A stretch of DNA of 36,809 bases, taken from a virus. The stretch is taken from positions 1 to 36,809 of the IMG/VR virus record IMGVR_UViG_3300042289_000474; one strand, written 5' to 3'. Below, one piece after another: positions 9,301-16,831 of the stretch (its first letter is position 1; every line of letters begins with the position of its first letter). The notes below the pieces were generated by a model that was not told the DNA's origin, ran no database searches, and was given only the letters and a program-made list of their open reading frames with translations. A program made the position numbers and the translations under genes.

Positions 9301-10500
9301 CTCGGCAGCGGGCCGCAGCCCAGCGGCGGCACGAAGGTCGGATCGTCCATCGACGCCAAGTTGGGCAGCATGTATCAGTCGGGGGGTACGCCGCGCCCCG
9401 AAACCTCGGGGAGCCTCGCCCAGTGGCTTCGCTACCTCGTGGCGGCGCGGGCGGCGGGCCTCTGGAAAAACTACATCGACCCCGGTGAGCGCGAGGTCAC
9501 ACGCGGACTCTCTTTCGGGTCCACGCAGGCCAACGACCCGTCGCAGTCCGTCCGCGTCAACGCCGACGGCCTCACGCAGATCGAGGTGATGAAGGCGGCG
9601 GGGTTGATCTCCACGCCCCTCAAGCCCTACGACGCGATGGCGGCGTGGTTGAACAAGCAGGCGTCGGGCAGCGGGTGGTTCCGCGAGGACGTGGGCCAGC
9701 CGTGGCAGGCGTCGAACAACCTCACGCCCCCTCCGTCCTACCCCGGCAAGTTGTCGGCCTCGGGGAGCAGCGGCGACAGCGACAGCATCCAGCACTGGAA
9801 CACCTACCAGCGTGCGGAGGGCGGCGGCGCGTGGAAGGGCAAGTTGCCCTATCCGGCGTGGGCTGCGGAGCCGTGGGCGAACGTCGAGGGCTTCGGCGTG
9901 GACTACCACGACCCGACGTACTCCAAGTTCACGGCATCGGAGTGGTCGGCCCCGCTCTTCGGCTACGCGGGGTTGTCCTACTTCCTTCTGCGGGCGAACA
10001 CCCGCGATCCCCGCTTCGTGCTTCTGCCGGGATCGAAGTTGAGCAGCGGCCCGATGACGCAGTTCAAGAGCGAGGGAGCCATCGTCTTCGTCACGGTGGA
10101 CGAGAAGCCGCTGAAGGCCGAAGTGGTCAGCGTCGGGCACGGGGACGGGCATCTCACGAAGGAGCAGTTGTCCGCGTGGATTCGGGCGCGGCCCGCCTAC
10201 CCCACGGGGCCGAAGCCCGTCGGCCCCGCGCAGGGCATCGTGCTTCACCGCAACCCGGCCCCGGCTCCGACGCGGCTCACGATGCGCGAAGTCCACGCCT
10301 TCCTGTTCCCCCGCGCCAAGTGGGGGCCGGGAGCGGTGCGAAACTGGCTCGCGCAGCGTGGCATGGAAGGTCTGCACGTCGCGGCGGCGGGTGGAAACTG
10401 GCGCGTCGAGGTCTACGGCTCTGCGGGCTTCTACCCCGGCACGATCCGTCAACGCTCCGTCGGGGACGGCGTCGTCGCCCTCGTTGGGCGTCCTCTCTAG
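6391..10500 (+). CDS. Giant modular protein with repeated ~100-residue domains
   Basis: About 1369 residues, starting at the ATG two bases after the previous TAG; the frame is open upstream, but that part only shadows the preceding gene. Arg-Arg-Asn-Pro occurs at residues 13-16. Residues ~54-147, 163-257 and 286-372 are three copies of a module marked by Leu-Pro-His-x-Asn-Tyr or a similar start and Trp-Phe/Tyr-His-Tyr/Phe...Trp, linked by Ala/Pro runs. The middle contains LPxGS/T modules like those of the preceding giant. Residues ~887-946 hold four Asn-Pro motifs with basic neighbours. The last ~70 residues (Trp-Gly-Pro...Trp-Leu-x-x-Arg-Gly, then Phe-Tyr-Pro-Gly-Thr-Ile-Arg) match the C-terminal module of the SNF2-like helicase at 10956-12686. 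No enzyme motif was recognised. A virion or co-injected partner of the preceding gene is inferred. Confidence 0.85.
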   Translation: MRASMLRPTRPARRNPYNAAVAQALHQWLTSNGLLALVAEGAAAPASSTPQHLSDVSLLPHGNYGAGSGALLVVTLPVEGKSAWFHYDTNEWRKVNPDGSMSPPFLTNLAMQIAVDAAFANGGNVVNFGAFSGMAHVLQAALAQAGMGVVAPAPAAPAAALDVKTLPHANYAPSPDNMGTLLLITHPSGATEAWYHYTLGDWSGVADNGGYSGAVLTEAAMQSAVDNALASGGTVQNLGPVLWSSSFLTKAITKAMSSTPAAAPAPAAAPAPAPAAPAGAASSGPWGTVLPKTMDWSVIPNNSVVVLFSVDGDKTVWFHFSKNDWSELTGGTYHYVTLKEENFATKASGSAAAVLLPGTFNWDAKHEVALAATKVPPLESLSVSAPPAPAAPAAEPVGLDASTLGALQNLHDYIKGDDAKIGMAGAILKRIVPKPNDLFASAYPQDFDGYGTKMGRAKFLSKLVNLGIAVPYTTLASGEKAVKASQTGILVADAWMNKGYSDPAMLGKKPKAKKAPSGVAAAVAEVTTPVATGPKGKQITSIADNLGVLGPLIVEAAAKVSGVTAEAGAGGITMMTNDLKSSVTLASATVNTVTMAYYEDSFFKSEKTTTFAVPDMAGMLASSIAQAMVYFLVYSHESGGKVAVQPPPGLPDPQVVDDVALVTGAQLTTGAQMSALPPGSVTIGGEVRYFAYPNWDTYFKPVADPKVAAQSGIVFPAPKQPGWPSVQIAPTLTVYSELPVGTLLRTDFSGGSVYAARVDSTGYQKVDSGSGTVNTSSSKRAPSQLVTDAAKNKATPYIIYLGKGKVEDAHTYKEWIEGKRIDNAEIKAQQASALVEMLAEALGIDPRVAALFTTKALQAMLAQTGIPYMGSTLVPPITTTAQSPLLKKNPASLLGGFRSNPERYRDTVRAVLRNPRPTLRDLQDAELLEAAGLPLHDAVPRRRNPDGGLAPATDAESGIIKAVADALKAALGSGPQPSGGTKVGSSIDAKLGSMYQSGGTPRPETSGSLAQWLRYLVAARAAGLWKNYIDPGEREVTRGLSFGSTQANDPSQSVRVNADGLTQIEVMKAAGLISTPLKPYDAMAAWLNKQASGSGWFREDVGQPWQASNNLTPPPSYPGKLSASGSSGDSDSIQHWNTYQRAEGGGAWKGKLPYPAWAAEPWANVEGFGVDYHDPTYSKFTASEWSAPLFGYAGLSYFLLRANTRDPRFVLLPGSKLSSGPMTQFKSEGAIVFVTVDEKPLKAEVVSVGHGDGHLTKEQLSAWIRARPAYPTGPKPVGPAQGIVLHRNPAPAPTRLTMREVHAFLFPRAKWGPGAVRNWLAQRGMEGLHVAAAGGNWRVEVYGSAGFYPGTIRQRSVGDGVVALVGRPL

Positions 10501-10509
10501 GAGATCCAC

Positions 10510-10935
10510 ATGAAGATGCGTCGCAACGGCTCGCTGGTCGCAGCCGCCGTACTCGTACAAGAGCGCAAGGTTCGCAACGGAACCCGCGCACAGGCTCTCG
10601 TTCTGAAGCGGGGCGTCACGGCCCCGTGGCTCCCGAACTACTGGAACCTTCCCGGTGGCGGCGTCGATCCCGGCGAAACCGCGATGCAGGGCGCAGCGCG
10701 TGAGTGCGAGGAGGAGATCAGCCTCGTTCCGCAGGGCTTGCGCCCGCTGGCGACCTACCATGACCCCGAAGGCTGGACGCTGGAAACCTTCGTCACCGAC
10801 CGCTGGAAGGGCGAGCCTGTCGTGACGTGGGAGAGCGACGGCTACGCATGGGTGAGCCTTGACGACCTTCCGCACATGCGCTTCGTCCCCGGCGTCCGCG
10901 AGGTGCTGGAACAGGTGTTCCGCGCATTGAAGTGA
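10510..10935 (+). CDS. Nudix hydrolase
   Basis: A 141-residue protein with AGGAGA overlapping the previous stop and an ATG at 10510. The Nudix box spans residues ~50-72: Gly50, Glu56, Arg64-Glu65 and Glu68-Glu69, the residues that bind the metal and catalyse hydrolysis of a nucleoside diphosphate linked to another group. The usual Gly near the end of the box is Ser71. Length and the upstream strand (Pro-Asn-Tyr-Trp-Asn-Leu-Pro-Gly-Gly) are typical of the family. Substrate cannot be read from the sequence; phage Nudix enzymes act on (d)NTPs, dinucleoside polyphosphates, NAD or ADP-ribose, or RNA caps. It sits between a giant modular protein and a helicase. Confidence 0.92.
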   Translation: MKMRRNGSLVAAAVLVQERKVRNGTRAQALVLKRGVTAPWLPNYWNLPGGGVDPGETAMQGAARECEEEISLVPQGLRPLATYHDPEGWTLETFVTDRWKGEPVVTWESDGYAWVSLDDLPHMRFVPGVREVLEQVFRALK

Positions 10936-10955
10936 CGGGTGGTTAGGGTGGGGGC

Positions 10956-12686
10956 ATGATCCCTGCCCGCCGTACCGCGCCTGCTCATCGCCCCCGTCCT
11001 CGCGCTCGGGTCGCACCGAAGGCTCCCCCGCCGGAACTGCGCCCCTTCCAGCGTGAGGGCGTGGACTTCCTCGCGACGAGCAACTGGCGGGTGCTGCTTG
11101 CGGACGCCCCCGGCTGCGGCAAGACGCCGCAAGTCCTCGTGGCGATGCGCGAGAACGCGAAGACGCTCTGCCCGATGCTCGTCGTCTGCCCGTCGTCCGT
11201 GGCGTGGAACTGGCGGCGGGAGGCGACACGCTGGGTGCCCGGCGTGAAGGTGCATGTCGTGGAAGGGTTCAGCGGGCCGCTGCCTCGCGGCGTCCATCTC
11301 ACGATCTGCCCGTGGGACGTGCTGGCGGCGCGGCTCCCCGACCTCATGGCGCGGGGCTTCAAGTGTGTCGTCGCGGACGAAGCCCACTACGCGAAGGCGG
11401 GCGTCGAAACGCAGCGCGGGCGAGCGTTGCAGTCGATCTGCGCGACGGCTCCGCACGTCCTTCTTCTCTCGGGGACGCCGTTGGTGAACAACGCCGACGA
11501 ACTGAACACCCTGCGCGGGATGTTCGGCTCGGAACCCCCGACGATGCTGCGGCGGCTGTTGGAGGACGTGGCTCCCGACATCCCCCCGAAGCGGCGCGTC
11601 ACGCTCAAGACCACCATCCCCGACGACATCCGCGTGGAGTACGACAAGGCCAAGGAAGAGTTTGGGGAGTGGCTGGACGACTATCTTCCCCGCGTGCTGG
11701 ACGACGCGGCGGCTGCGGAGAGCGCGGCGTCGAAGGCACTGGCAGCGGAGCCGTTGGCGAAGGTGGCCTACCTGCGGCGCATCCTCGGGCGCGGGAAGGT
11801 GCCGGGAACGGCGGCGTGGACGGCGAGCATGGTCAAGCGGGGCGAACCCGTCGTCGTGTTCGGCCAGTTTTCCGACGTGCTGGATCTGCTCGGGCAGGCC
11901 CTCTCACGACTCGCCATCCCCTTCGTGCGCCTCGACGGGACGGCGAGCCGCCAGCAGCGGCAGATCGCCATCGACGCCTTCCAAGCCGGAAAGGTGCCCG
12001 TTTTCATCGGCAGCATGGCCGCGAAGGAGGGCATCACGCTCACGAAGGCGCGGCACCTCCTGTTCATGGAGCGGTGGTACACCCCCGCCGCAGAGGAGCA
12101 GGCCGAAGACCGCATCCGGCGCATCGGGCAGACGCGCCCGACGACCATGTGGTATCTGCACGCCGACGACACCATTGACGAGCGCATCAGCGAGATCGTG
12201 GACGCGAAGCGCGGCATCGTCGCCGCGAACATCGGGACGGCGACCATCGAACACCTCGACGCCCCGACGGTCATGGATGCGTGGGAGCGGATGAAGACGC
12301 TGAAGGACGGCGTGCCCACCGTCGCGAGCAACCCCGACGCCTCGCTCCCGCTTCCGAAACTTCCCGACCAGCGCATCGTCCACGCCGTCGTCTTCGACGC
12401 GACCCGCTGGCCCATCCCCGACGTGCAGCGTGCGCTGCGGGCTGCGGGCTACCGGCAGCGCAAACTGGACCGGAAGGGGAACACCGTCCGCATTGAGATC
12501 CGCAGCAAGGGCGCGTTCCTCCCCGGCACCCTGCGGACGGCCCGCCTCGCCATTGACTTCGGCATGGTCGCCGGGAAGCCCGCCCCGACGCAGCGCGCCC
12601 GCTCCGCTGCCTACCGCGCCATGAAGCGGCAGCAGCAGGCGCAGCGGCGCATGGCATCGTCGCCGCTTCTGCGCCGCGCACGCTGA
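10956..12686 (+). CDS. SNF2-like DEAD/H superfamily 2 helicase
   Basis: A 576-residue protein. Motif I is Pro-Gly-Cys-Gly-Lys56-Thr. Motif II is Asp141-Glu-Ala-His. Motif III is Leu-Ser-Gly-Thr-Pro. The C-terminal RecA-like lobe carries a Gln-x-x-Asp-Arg-Ile-Arg-Arg-Ile-Gly-Gln motif VI (residues ~382-392), diagnostic for SNF2-type helicases. These act as ATP-driven double-strand DNA translocases in phage replication, transcription or recombination. Residues ~478-545 form an extra module shared with the C-terminus of the preceding giant protein, after a linker with Ser-Asn-Pro. The ATG at 10956 follows the Nudix stop by 20 bases with no clear SD (GGGTGGGGG only). Confidence 0.93.
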   Translation: MIPARRTAPAHRPRPRARVAPKAPPPELRPFQREGVDFLATSNWRVLLADAPGCGKTPQVLVAMRENAKTLCPMLVVCPSSVAWNWRREATRWVPGVKVHVVEGFSGPLPRGVHLTICPWDVLAARLPDLMARGFKCVVADEAHYAKAGVETQRGRALQSICATAPHVLLLSGTPLVNNADELNTLRGMFGSEPPTMLRRLLEDVAPDIPPKRRVTLKTTIPDDIRVEYDKAKEEFGEWLDDYLPRVLDDAAAAESAASKALAAEPLAKVAYLRRILGRGKVPGTAAWTASMVKRGEPVVVFGQFSDVLDLLGQALSRLAIPFVRLDGTASRQQRQIAIDAFQAGKVPVFIGSMAAKEGITLTKARHLLFMERWYTPAAEEQAEDRIRRIGQTRPTTMWYLHADDTIDERISEIVDAKRGIVAANIGTATIEHLDAPTVMDAWERMKTLKDGVPTVASNPDASLPLPKLPDQRIVHAVVFDATRWPIPDVQRALRAAGYRQRKLDRKGNTVRIEIRSKGAFLPGTLRTARLAIDFGMVAGKPAPTQRARSAAYRAMKRQQQAQRRMASSPLLRRAR

Positions 12687-12882
12687 CGCAGCGCGTTTTT
12701 CGCGTTCACACCCGCGTCATGGGTTCGTCATGCGTAAACCCGCGTAATCACTAGGTTTCTCCCACTTACGATAATGTATCCTTATCGGAACGCGAGGGGA
12801 CGCGAGGATGAACGGGGGCCAACGGCCATCCATGCAGGCTTGACGCACGGCGTGGTACGATGCACGCCGATAGAGGGCGCAC
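12687..12882 (+). promoter_or_regulatory. Intergenic regulatory region with repeats
   Basis: A 196-base gap without a gene, noticeably more A/T rich than its surroundings. It contains an inverted repeat CGATAA (12769-12774) and TTATCG (12782-12787) with a 7-base spacer, overlapping a GATAAT that could serve as a -10. Direct repeats ACCCGCGTCAT/ACCCGCGTAAT and ACGCGAGG (twice, back to back) flank it. A TTGACG (12840-12845) and TACGAT (12856-12861) occur nearer the next gene, but their 10-base spacing is too short for a sigma-70 promoter. Most likely this is the promoter/operator region for the tail-fibre block; the exact start point is not clear. Confidence 0.5.
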
Positions 12883-13224
12883 ATGGCTATCTCCACGAAC
12901 ACGCTCGACTCTCAACGGGTGCAGGTTGCCGCCCCCGGCACCTCGGTTGCGGCGAACCCGCAGCCTTACGAGAACACGCACACGCTGGTGATCTACAACC
13001 GGGGGACGAACACCATCCGCGTGGGCACGGGCACGCCGGGCGGGGCCATCGCCGTCGGCGGCGGCGCGGAGATCCCCGGTAGCGGTGCGCTCACGCTCGC
13101 CATCGGCACCGTGACGAACCGGGCGGGCGGCAACTTCGACGCAGGGCGGCAGATCATCGTGGATGCGAGCGGCGGCGCGGGCGACTGCATCATCACCTTT
13201 CTGAACTCCATCGGGCCTTCGTAA
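12883..13224 (+). CDS. Small fibre-cluster protein, hypothetical
   Basis: A 113-residue protein starting at ATG 12883 after the regulatory gap; no strong SD is visible. It is beta-rich, Gly/Thr/Asn-rich, without charged clusters or TM segment. A central Thr-x-x-Leu-Val-Ile-Tyr-Asn-Arg-Gly-x-Asn-x-Ile-Arg-Val-Gly run looks like a strand pair of small decoration or fibre-attachment proteins. Its C-terminus resembles that of the protein ending at 491. The stop overlaps the next ATG (TAATG), tying it to the tail-fibre gene. A structural role is inferred. Confidence 0.75.
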   Translation: MAISTNTLDSQRVQVAAPGTSVAANPQPYENTHTLVIYNRGTNTIRVGTGTPGGAIAVGGGAEIPGSGALTLAIGTVTNRAGGNFDAGRQIIVDASGGAGDCIITFLNSIGPS

Positions 13225-14330
13225 TGTCCACGGCGCGGCCCCCGTTCAGCGGGTACACGGGCGTCGGCGGGGGCGGTGGCGGCGGCGCACCCGTCAACGC
13301 CGAATACCTCGTCCTCGCGCTCGACGGCACGCTCACGAACGAGCGTCGCTTCGTCCCGGCGGCACGGCTCGCGGCGACGGACGGCGGCGCGGGGGGCGAC
13401 TACACCCTCGATCTCGCAGCGGTTGCGGGCGTCGCGGGTTCCTACACCTACTCGTCGCTCACGGTGGACGGCTACGGGCGCGTCACGGCGGCGAGCAGCG
13501 GCGTCGCCCCCGTCACCTCGGTCACGGTGGACGCGGGCGAACTGACGAACACGGGCACCGCGACTGCCCCCGTGCTGGGGCTGGCGACAACGACGGTTGT
13601 CGCGGGTTCCTACACGACGGCAGACATCACCGTGGACGCCTTCGGGCGCATCACCGCAGCGGCGAACGGCACGGTCCCTGCCGCCTCGGGCTGGACGGAC
13701 GGCGGCACCGTCGTCTACCTCACGACCTCGACCGATGACGTGAGCATCGGCAGCAACACCCCGGTCACGAACCGCAAGTTGAGCGTCTACAACACCGGGA
13801 CGGATCTCGGCATCTCCGTCGTCACGCTCGCAAGCACGGACAATGTGCTGGAAACCGGCGTCACGGCAGAGGCGAACCTTCGCTTCAGCATCAACGGCGC
13901 GGGGTCGCACCTGTGGGGGGCAGGCGGGGGCAGCGCGCTCGACGTGCGCCTCTACCGCTCGGCAACGAAGACCATCACCGTAGACGACGGCGCAGCGGGT
14001 CCGGCGGTCTTCTCCGTGCTGGGGCAGACGAGCATTCAGCGCGTGCAGTGGTCCACGGTCACGACGGCGGCATCGCCCTACGCGGTGACCGCCACCGATA
14101 TGGTGGTCCTCGCAAACCCCGGTGGGGCGCAGACCGTCACGCTGCCAGCGGCAGCGGCGGGCCAACTGGGGCGGCAGATCGTCGTCAAGCGCGTCAACAC
14201 GTCGGTCAACGTCGTCACGGTCAACGCGACCAGCGGCAACATCGACGGCGCGGCCTCCCTTGCTCTCCCCGCCGGTTCCTACGCATCCATCACCGTCGTC
14301 TGTGACGGTACAAACTGGTGGGTCATCTAA
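13224..14330 (+). CDS. Tail fibre / adhesin-like protein
   Basis: A 368-residue protein with a Gly-rich N-terminus. It carries repeated units of the form Gly-Ser-Tyr-Thr-x-x-x-Ile/Leu-Thr-Val-Asp-x-x-Gly-Arg-Ile/Val-Thr-Ala-Ala near residues 72-90 and 128-146; this repeat is common in phage tail-fibre and spike shafts. The C-terminal ~80 residues (valine/threonine strands, Pro-Gly-Gly-Ala-Gln-Thr-Val-Thr-Leu-Pro, ending in Asp-Gly-Thr-Asn-Trp-Trp-Val-Ile) match the common fibre tip/knob ending. It likely trimerises and contacts the host surface. ATG and stop each overlap neighbours by one base (TAATG), so the cluster is co-translated. Confidence 0.85.
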   Translation: MSTARPPFSGYTGVGGGGGGGAPVNAEYLVLALDGTLTNERRFVPAARLAATDGGAGGDYTLDLAAVAGVAGSYTYSSLTVDGYGRVTAASSGVAPVTSVTVDAGELTNTGTATAPVLGLATTTVVAGSYTTADITVDAFGRITAAANGTVPAASGWTDGGTVVYLTTSTDDVSIGSNTPVTNRKLSVYNTGTDLGISVVTLASTDNVLETGVTAEANLRFSINGAGSHLWGAGGGSALDVRLYRSATKTITVDDGAAGPAVFSVLGQTSIQRVQWSTVTTAASPYAVTATDMVVLANPGGAQTVTLPAAAAGQLGRQIVVKRVNTSVNVVTVNATSGNIDGAASLALPAGSYASITVVCDGTNWWVI

Positions 14331-14782
14331 TGGCGTACAACACCTTCCCCTCCGTTACCCGTGCGGGTGTGCCCAGTGTCGGCAACGACAGCACGCAAGG
14401 GTTCGTCGTCGGCTCCCAATGGACCGACACCTCGGCGGCTCCGCGCAAAATCTACCTTTGCACCGACGCCTCCGCAGGCGCGGCGACGTGGGTCAACGCG
14501 GGCGGCGTCACGTCGCACCCCGCGCTCACGACCCTCGGGTGGTCTTCTTCGGGGCACACGGGGACGCAAAACAGCGTGGCCTGCTTCGACGGAGCGGGGG
14601 CGGCTCTGAATGTGCAGGCGACTGCGGAGGGCAGCGTGCTGACCTTCACGGGGGGTGTGCTGACGTTCGCCGTGTTCGCCGCGACGGTTGCCTACGTTTC
14701 CGAACGCTCGACGGAAACGTACTACGTTGACACTCTCTCCGATGCGGCTGCGGACTTCGTCCTCGCCGGGAGCATGATCTGA
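14330..14782 (+). CDS. Fibre-cluster protein, hypothetical
   Basis: 150 residues from the ATG at 14330, which overlaps the previous stop; an in-frame ATG at 14318 is less likely because it lies within the upstream gene. The N-terminal half (Gly-x-x-Trp-x-Asp...Ile-Tyr-x-Cys-Thr-Asp-Ala-Ser...Trp-Val-Asn) resembles short Gly/Ser/Trp modules seen in phage fibre and carbohydrate-binding regions. The C-terminal half is Val/Thr-rich. The TGA overlaps the next ATG (ATGA-type coupling). A component or accessory of the receptor-binding apparatus is inferred from position. Confidence 0.75.
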   Translation: MAYNTFPSVTRAGVPSVGNDSTQGFVVGSQWTDTSAAPRKIYLCTDASAGAATWVNAGGVTSHPALTTLGWSSSGHTGTQNSVACFDGAGAALNVQATAEGSVLTFTGGVLTFAVFAATVAYVSERSTETYYVDTLSDAAADFVLAGSMI

Positions 14783-15786
14783 TGGCACTCTCTCCGCTCA
14801 ACTGGCGTCTGCTGCCTCCCTACACGCTGAAGGTGGGCTACACGATCTTCGACTACATCGACGCCGTCTACCAGATGGGCATTTCCACGGAGTACGCCGA
14901 TGGATCGCCCCGAACGCCGGGCACTGGCTCGGCGTGGACGTGGACGCGGGATCAGACGCTCGTTCCCGGCAGCACGACGGCGGCTATCGGCATCCCGCCG
15001 ATCAACTCGCTGGGCATGGCCTACATCGTGGCGGGGGACACCGCTTCACGCAACCCCGTGATGAACACCGACCAAGCGTACACCATCACGCAGAACGCCC
15101 CTATCCTCGGCATGAACAAGAACAGCGGCGTTTACAACTCATGGGTGGCGGCAAACCCCATGACGAGCGGGCAGTTTTACGGGTTCGTCCGCGCTCCCGC
15201 GCTCGGAACCTTCGCAGGTGCGGCGTTCCCCCAACTGCTGATGATGATGGAGTGTGAGGAAGGCTTTATGGTCGCGTGGAACCGGACGGACGCTGCGGCA
15301 CAGTCTTCCTTCGGGGGCGGTGCGCTCATCGACCCGCTCTCGGCAGCGGCTCTCAACGCAGAGAGCGATGGGCGGCTCTACTCTTACGTCACCTCGGGTG
15401 CGTCGAACTTCACCGTTGCCACCTTCCTCGATGGGGGCACAAACGGGAACTGGTTGGTCGGAAGCACAGGCTCGAACGCTCAACACTTCTTTACCGCCAA
15501 CATCGGCGCGGTCGCGACAAGCCGCAACACCGCCAAGATCGGGGCTTACTCGGGCATCACCAACTCTTTCGTCGCGCCGAACGGCGAGATTCCGCAGATC
15601 CCGCTCTCGGCCTACTTCACGCCCAGCGGGCAGTACGCAGGACAACTTCGGGGCATGAACGTCACCAAAAACTACCTCACGGGCGCAGAGGTTGCCGTGG
15701 GCAACGCGGGCGTGCGGACGGTGAAGGGCTACGCGCTTGGCTACTCTACGAACACGCAGACCCCCGCGCTCCTGTTGACGTACTAG
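14782..15786 (+). CDS. Fibre-cluster structural protein, paralogue A
   Basis: A 334-residue protein that begins Met-Ala-Leu-Ser-Pro-Leu-Asn-Trp-Arg and is clearly related to the following gene. Shared blocks are the Trp-Arg...Thr-Leu opening, Asn-Pro-Met/Phe-Thr-Ser/Thr-Gly, Leu-Asn-Ala-Glu-Ser-Asp-Gly-Arg and Pro-Asn-Gly-Glu-Ile/Phe-Pro. It is rich in aromatic and small residues, with no TM segment. I do not recognise the family. Its location between fibre genes, and duplication with divergence, suggest a surface-exposed or receptor-related virion protein. ATG overlaps the preceding TGA. Confidence 0.8.
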   Translation: MALSPLNWRLLPPYTLKVGYTIFDYIDAVYQMGISTEYADGSPRTPGTGSAWTWTRDQTLVPGSTTAAIGIPPINSLGMAYIVAGDTASRNPVMNTDQAYTITQNAPILGMNKNSGVYNSWVAANPMTSGQFYGFVRAPALGTFAGAAFPQLLMMMECEEGFMVAWNRTDAAAQSSFGGGALIDPLSAAALNAESDGRLYSYVTSGASNFTVATFLDGGTNGNWLVGSTGSNAQHFFTANIGAVATSRNTAKIGAYSGITNSFVAPNGEIPQIPLSAYFTPSGQYAGQLRGMNVTKNYLTGAEVAVGNAGVRTVKGYALGYSTNTQTPALLLTY

Positions 15787-15796
15787 GAGGCGAAGC

Positions 15797-16822
15797 ATGG
15801 CTCTCCCCACGCTGACATGGCGGGCGTTCACTCCGGTCACGCTCTCCGCGAACACGACGGTGGCGATCCTCGACGCGATCTACACCAACGGCACGGCGAC
15901 GGTGAACTACGCGGACGGCACGCCACGCCCCGTGCCGGGAACTGCGGGCAGCACCTCGTGGACATGGAACCGCGAAAGCCCTGCGGGCGTCACGGTGTCG
16001 GCTTACGGCTCTCCCCCCCAGCCCATCGCTCCCGACGCGATGATCCCCACGACCTACATCGTCGCAGGCGCGAGCGCGCTACCCGGCACCGGGCCGACAA
16101 TGGCGACGATCAACGGAACGACGCCCGACACCAACGCCATCAACCGACTGAACCTCGGCATGGTGAAGAACCCCGGCGCGTACACCAACTGGAACGCGGC
16201 CAACCCCTTCACGACCGGCAACTTCTCGGGCTACGCGACGGTGTCGCCCGCGACGACGGCGATCACCTACGTCACGCTCTATATGTGGGAGTGCCAAGAG
16301 GCGTGGATCGCGATGCTGTTCAACGCGGGCGGCACGCAGGGCTACGTCATGGGCGGCGGTGCGTTCGTCAACCCGCTTTCGACGGCGTCGCTCAACGCGG
16401 AGAGCGACGGTCGCTGCTACTCGATCACGACGACGGGGGCGACCTCGTTCGTCGGGACTACATGGATCAGCAACGTCAGCGGAAGCGTTGGCCCGTGGCG
16501 CGGGACAACCGCCGCTAGTGGCTCGCGGTGGTATCAGTTCGCTCCCGGCACTGGAACGCTGCGTAGCCTCAACCGCGTAGCAAGCGGGACGGCAGCGGCT
16601 CTCGCCTCGACCTCGACTACGCCTAACGGCGAGTTTCCGTTCATCCCCATGTTCGACATGATCGACACGACGAGCAGCCAATACATGGGCGAAATGCGGC
16701 AGATCGGGGTCACACGCGCTGCGCGAACAGGGCAGCGGTGGGCGAACGGGGGCACTATCGTCGCCTACATCCTTTCGGCGCAGACCGGAACCGACCGCGA
16801 AGCCGCAGCGATGCTCTACTAG
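15797..16822 (+). CDS. Fibre-cluster structural protein, paralogue B
   Basis: A 341-residue protein with a strong SD (AGGAGG, overlapping the previous stop) and ATG at 15797. It is the second copy of the tandem pair. The block around Pro-Leu-Ser-Thr-Ala-Ser-Leu-Asn-Ala-Glu-Ser-Asp-Gly-Arg and the Pro-Asn-Gly-Glu block are conserved with paralogue A, while intervening parts have diverged and carry small insertions. Overall length is nearly equal. No enzymatic motif is visible. Related but unequal copies side by side are usual for host-range proteins, but function is inferred from context only. Confidence 0.8.
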   Translation: MALPTLTWRAFTPVTLSANTTVAILDAIYTNGTATVNYADGTPRPVPGTAGSTSWTWNRESPAGVTVSAYGSPPQPIAPDAMIPTTYIVAGASALPGTGPTMATINGTTPDTNAINRLNLGMVKNPGAYTNWNAANPFTTGNFSGYATVSPATTAITYVTLYMWECQEAWIAMLFNAGGTQGYVMGGGAFVNPLSTASLNAESDGRCYSITTTGATSFVGTTWISNVSGSVGPWRGTTAASGSRWYQFAPGTGTLRSLNRVASGTAAALASTSTTPNGEFPFIPMFDMIDTTSSQYMGEMRQIGVTRAARTGQRWANGGTIVAYILSAQTGTDREAAAMLY

Positions 16823-16831
16823 GAGATCTTC

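Noticed and set aside
10931-10961. GTGACG-N17-CATGAT as a plus-strand member of the promoter family before the helicase
   Set aside because: The putative -10 overlaps the ATG at 10956 and the GGCAAC core is missing.
9154-11229. A long minus-strand open frame across the second giant, the Nudix and the helicase genes
   Set aside because: It runs opposite three well-supported genes and has shadow-type Arg-rich composition.
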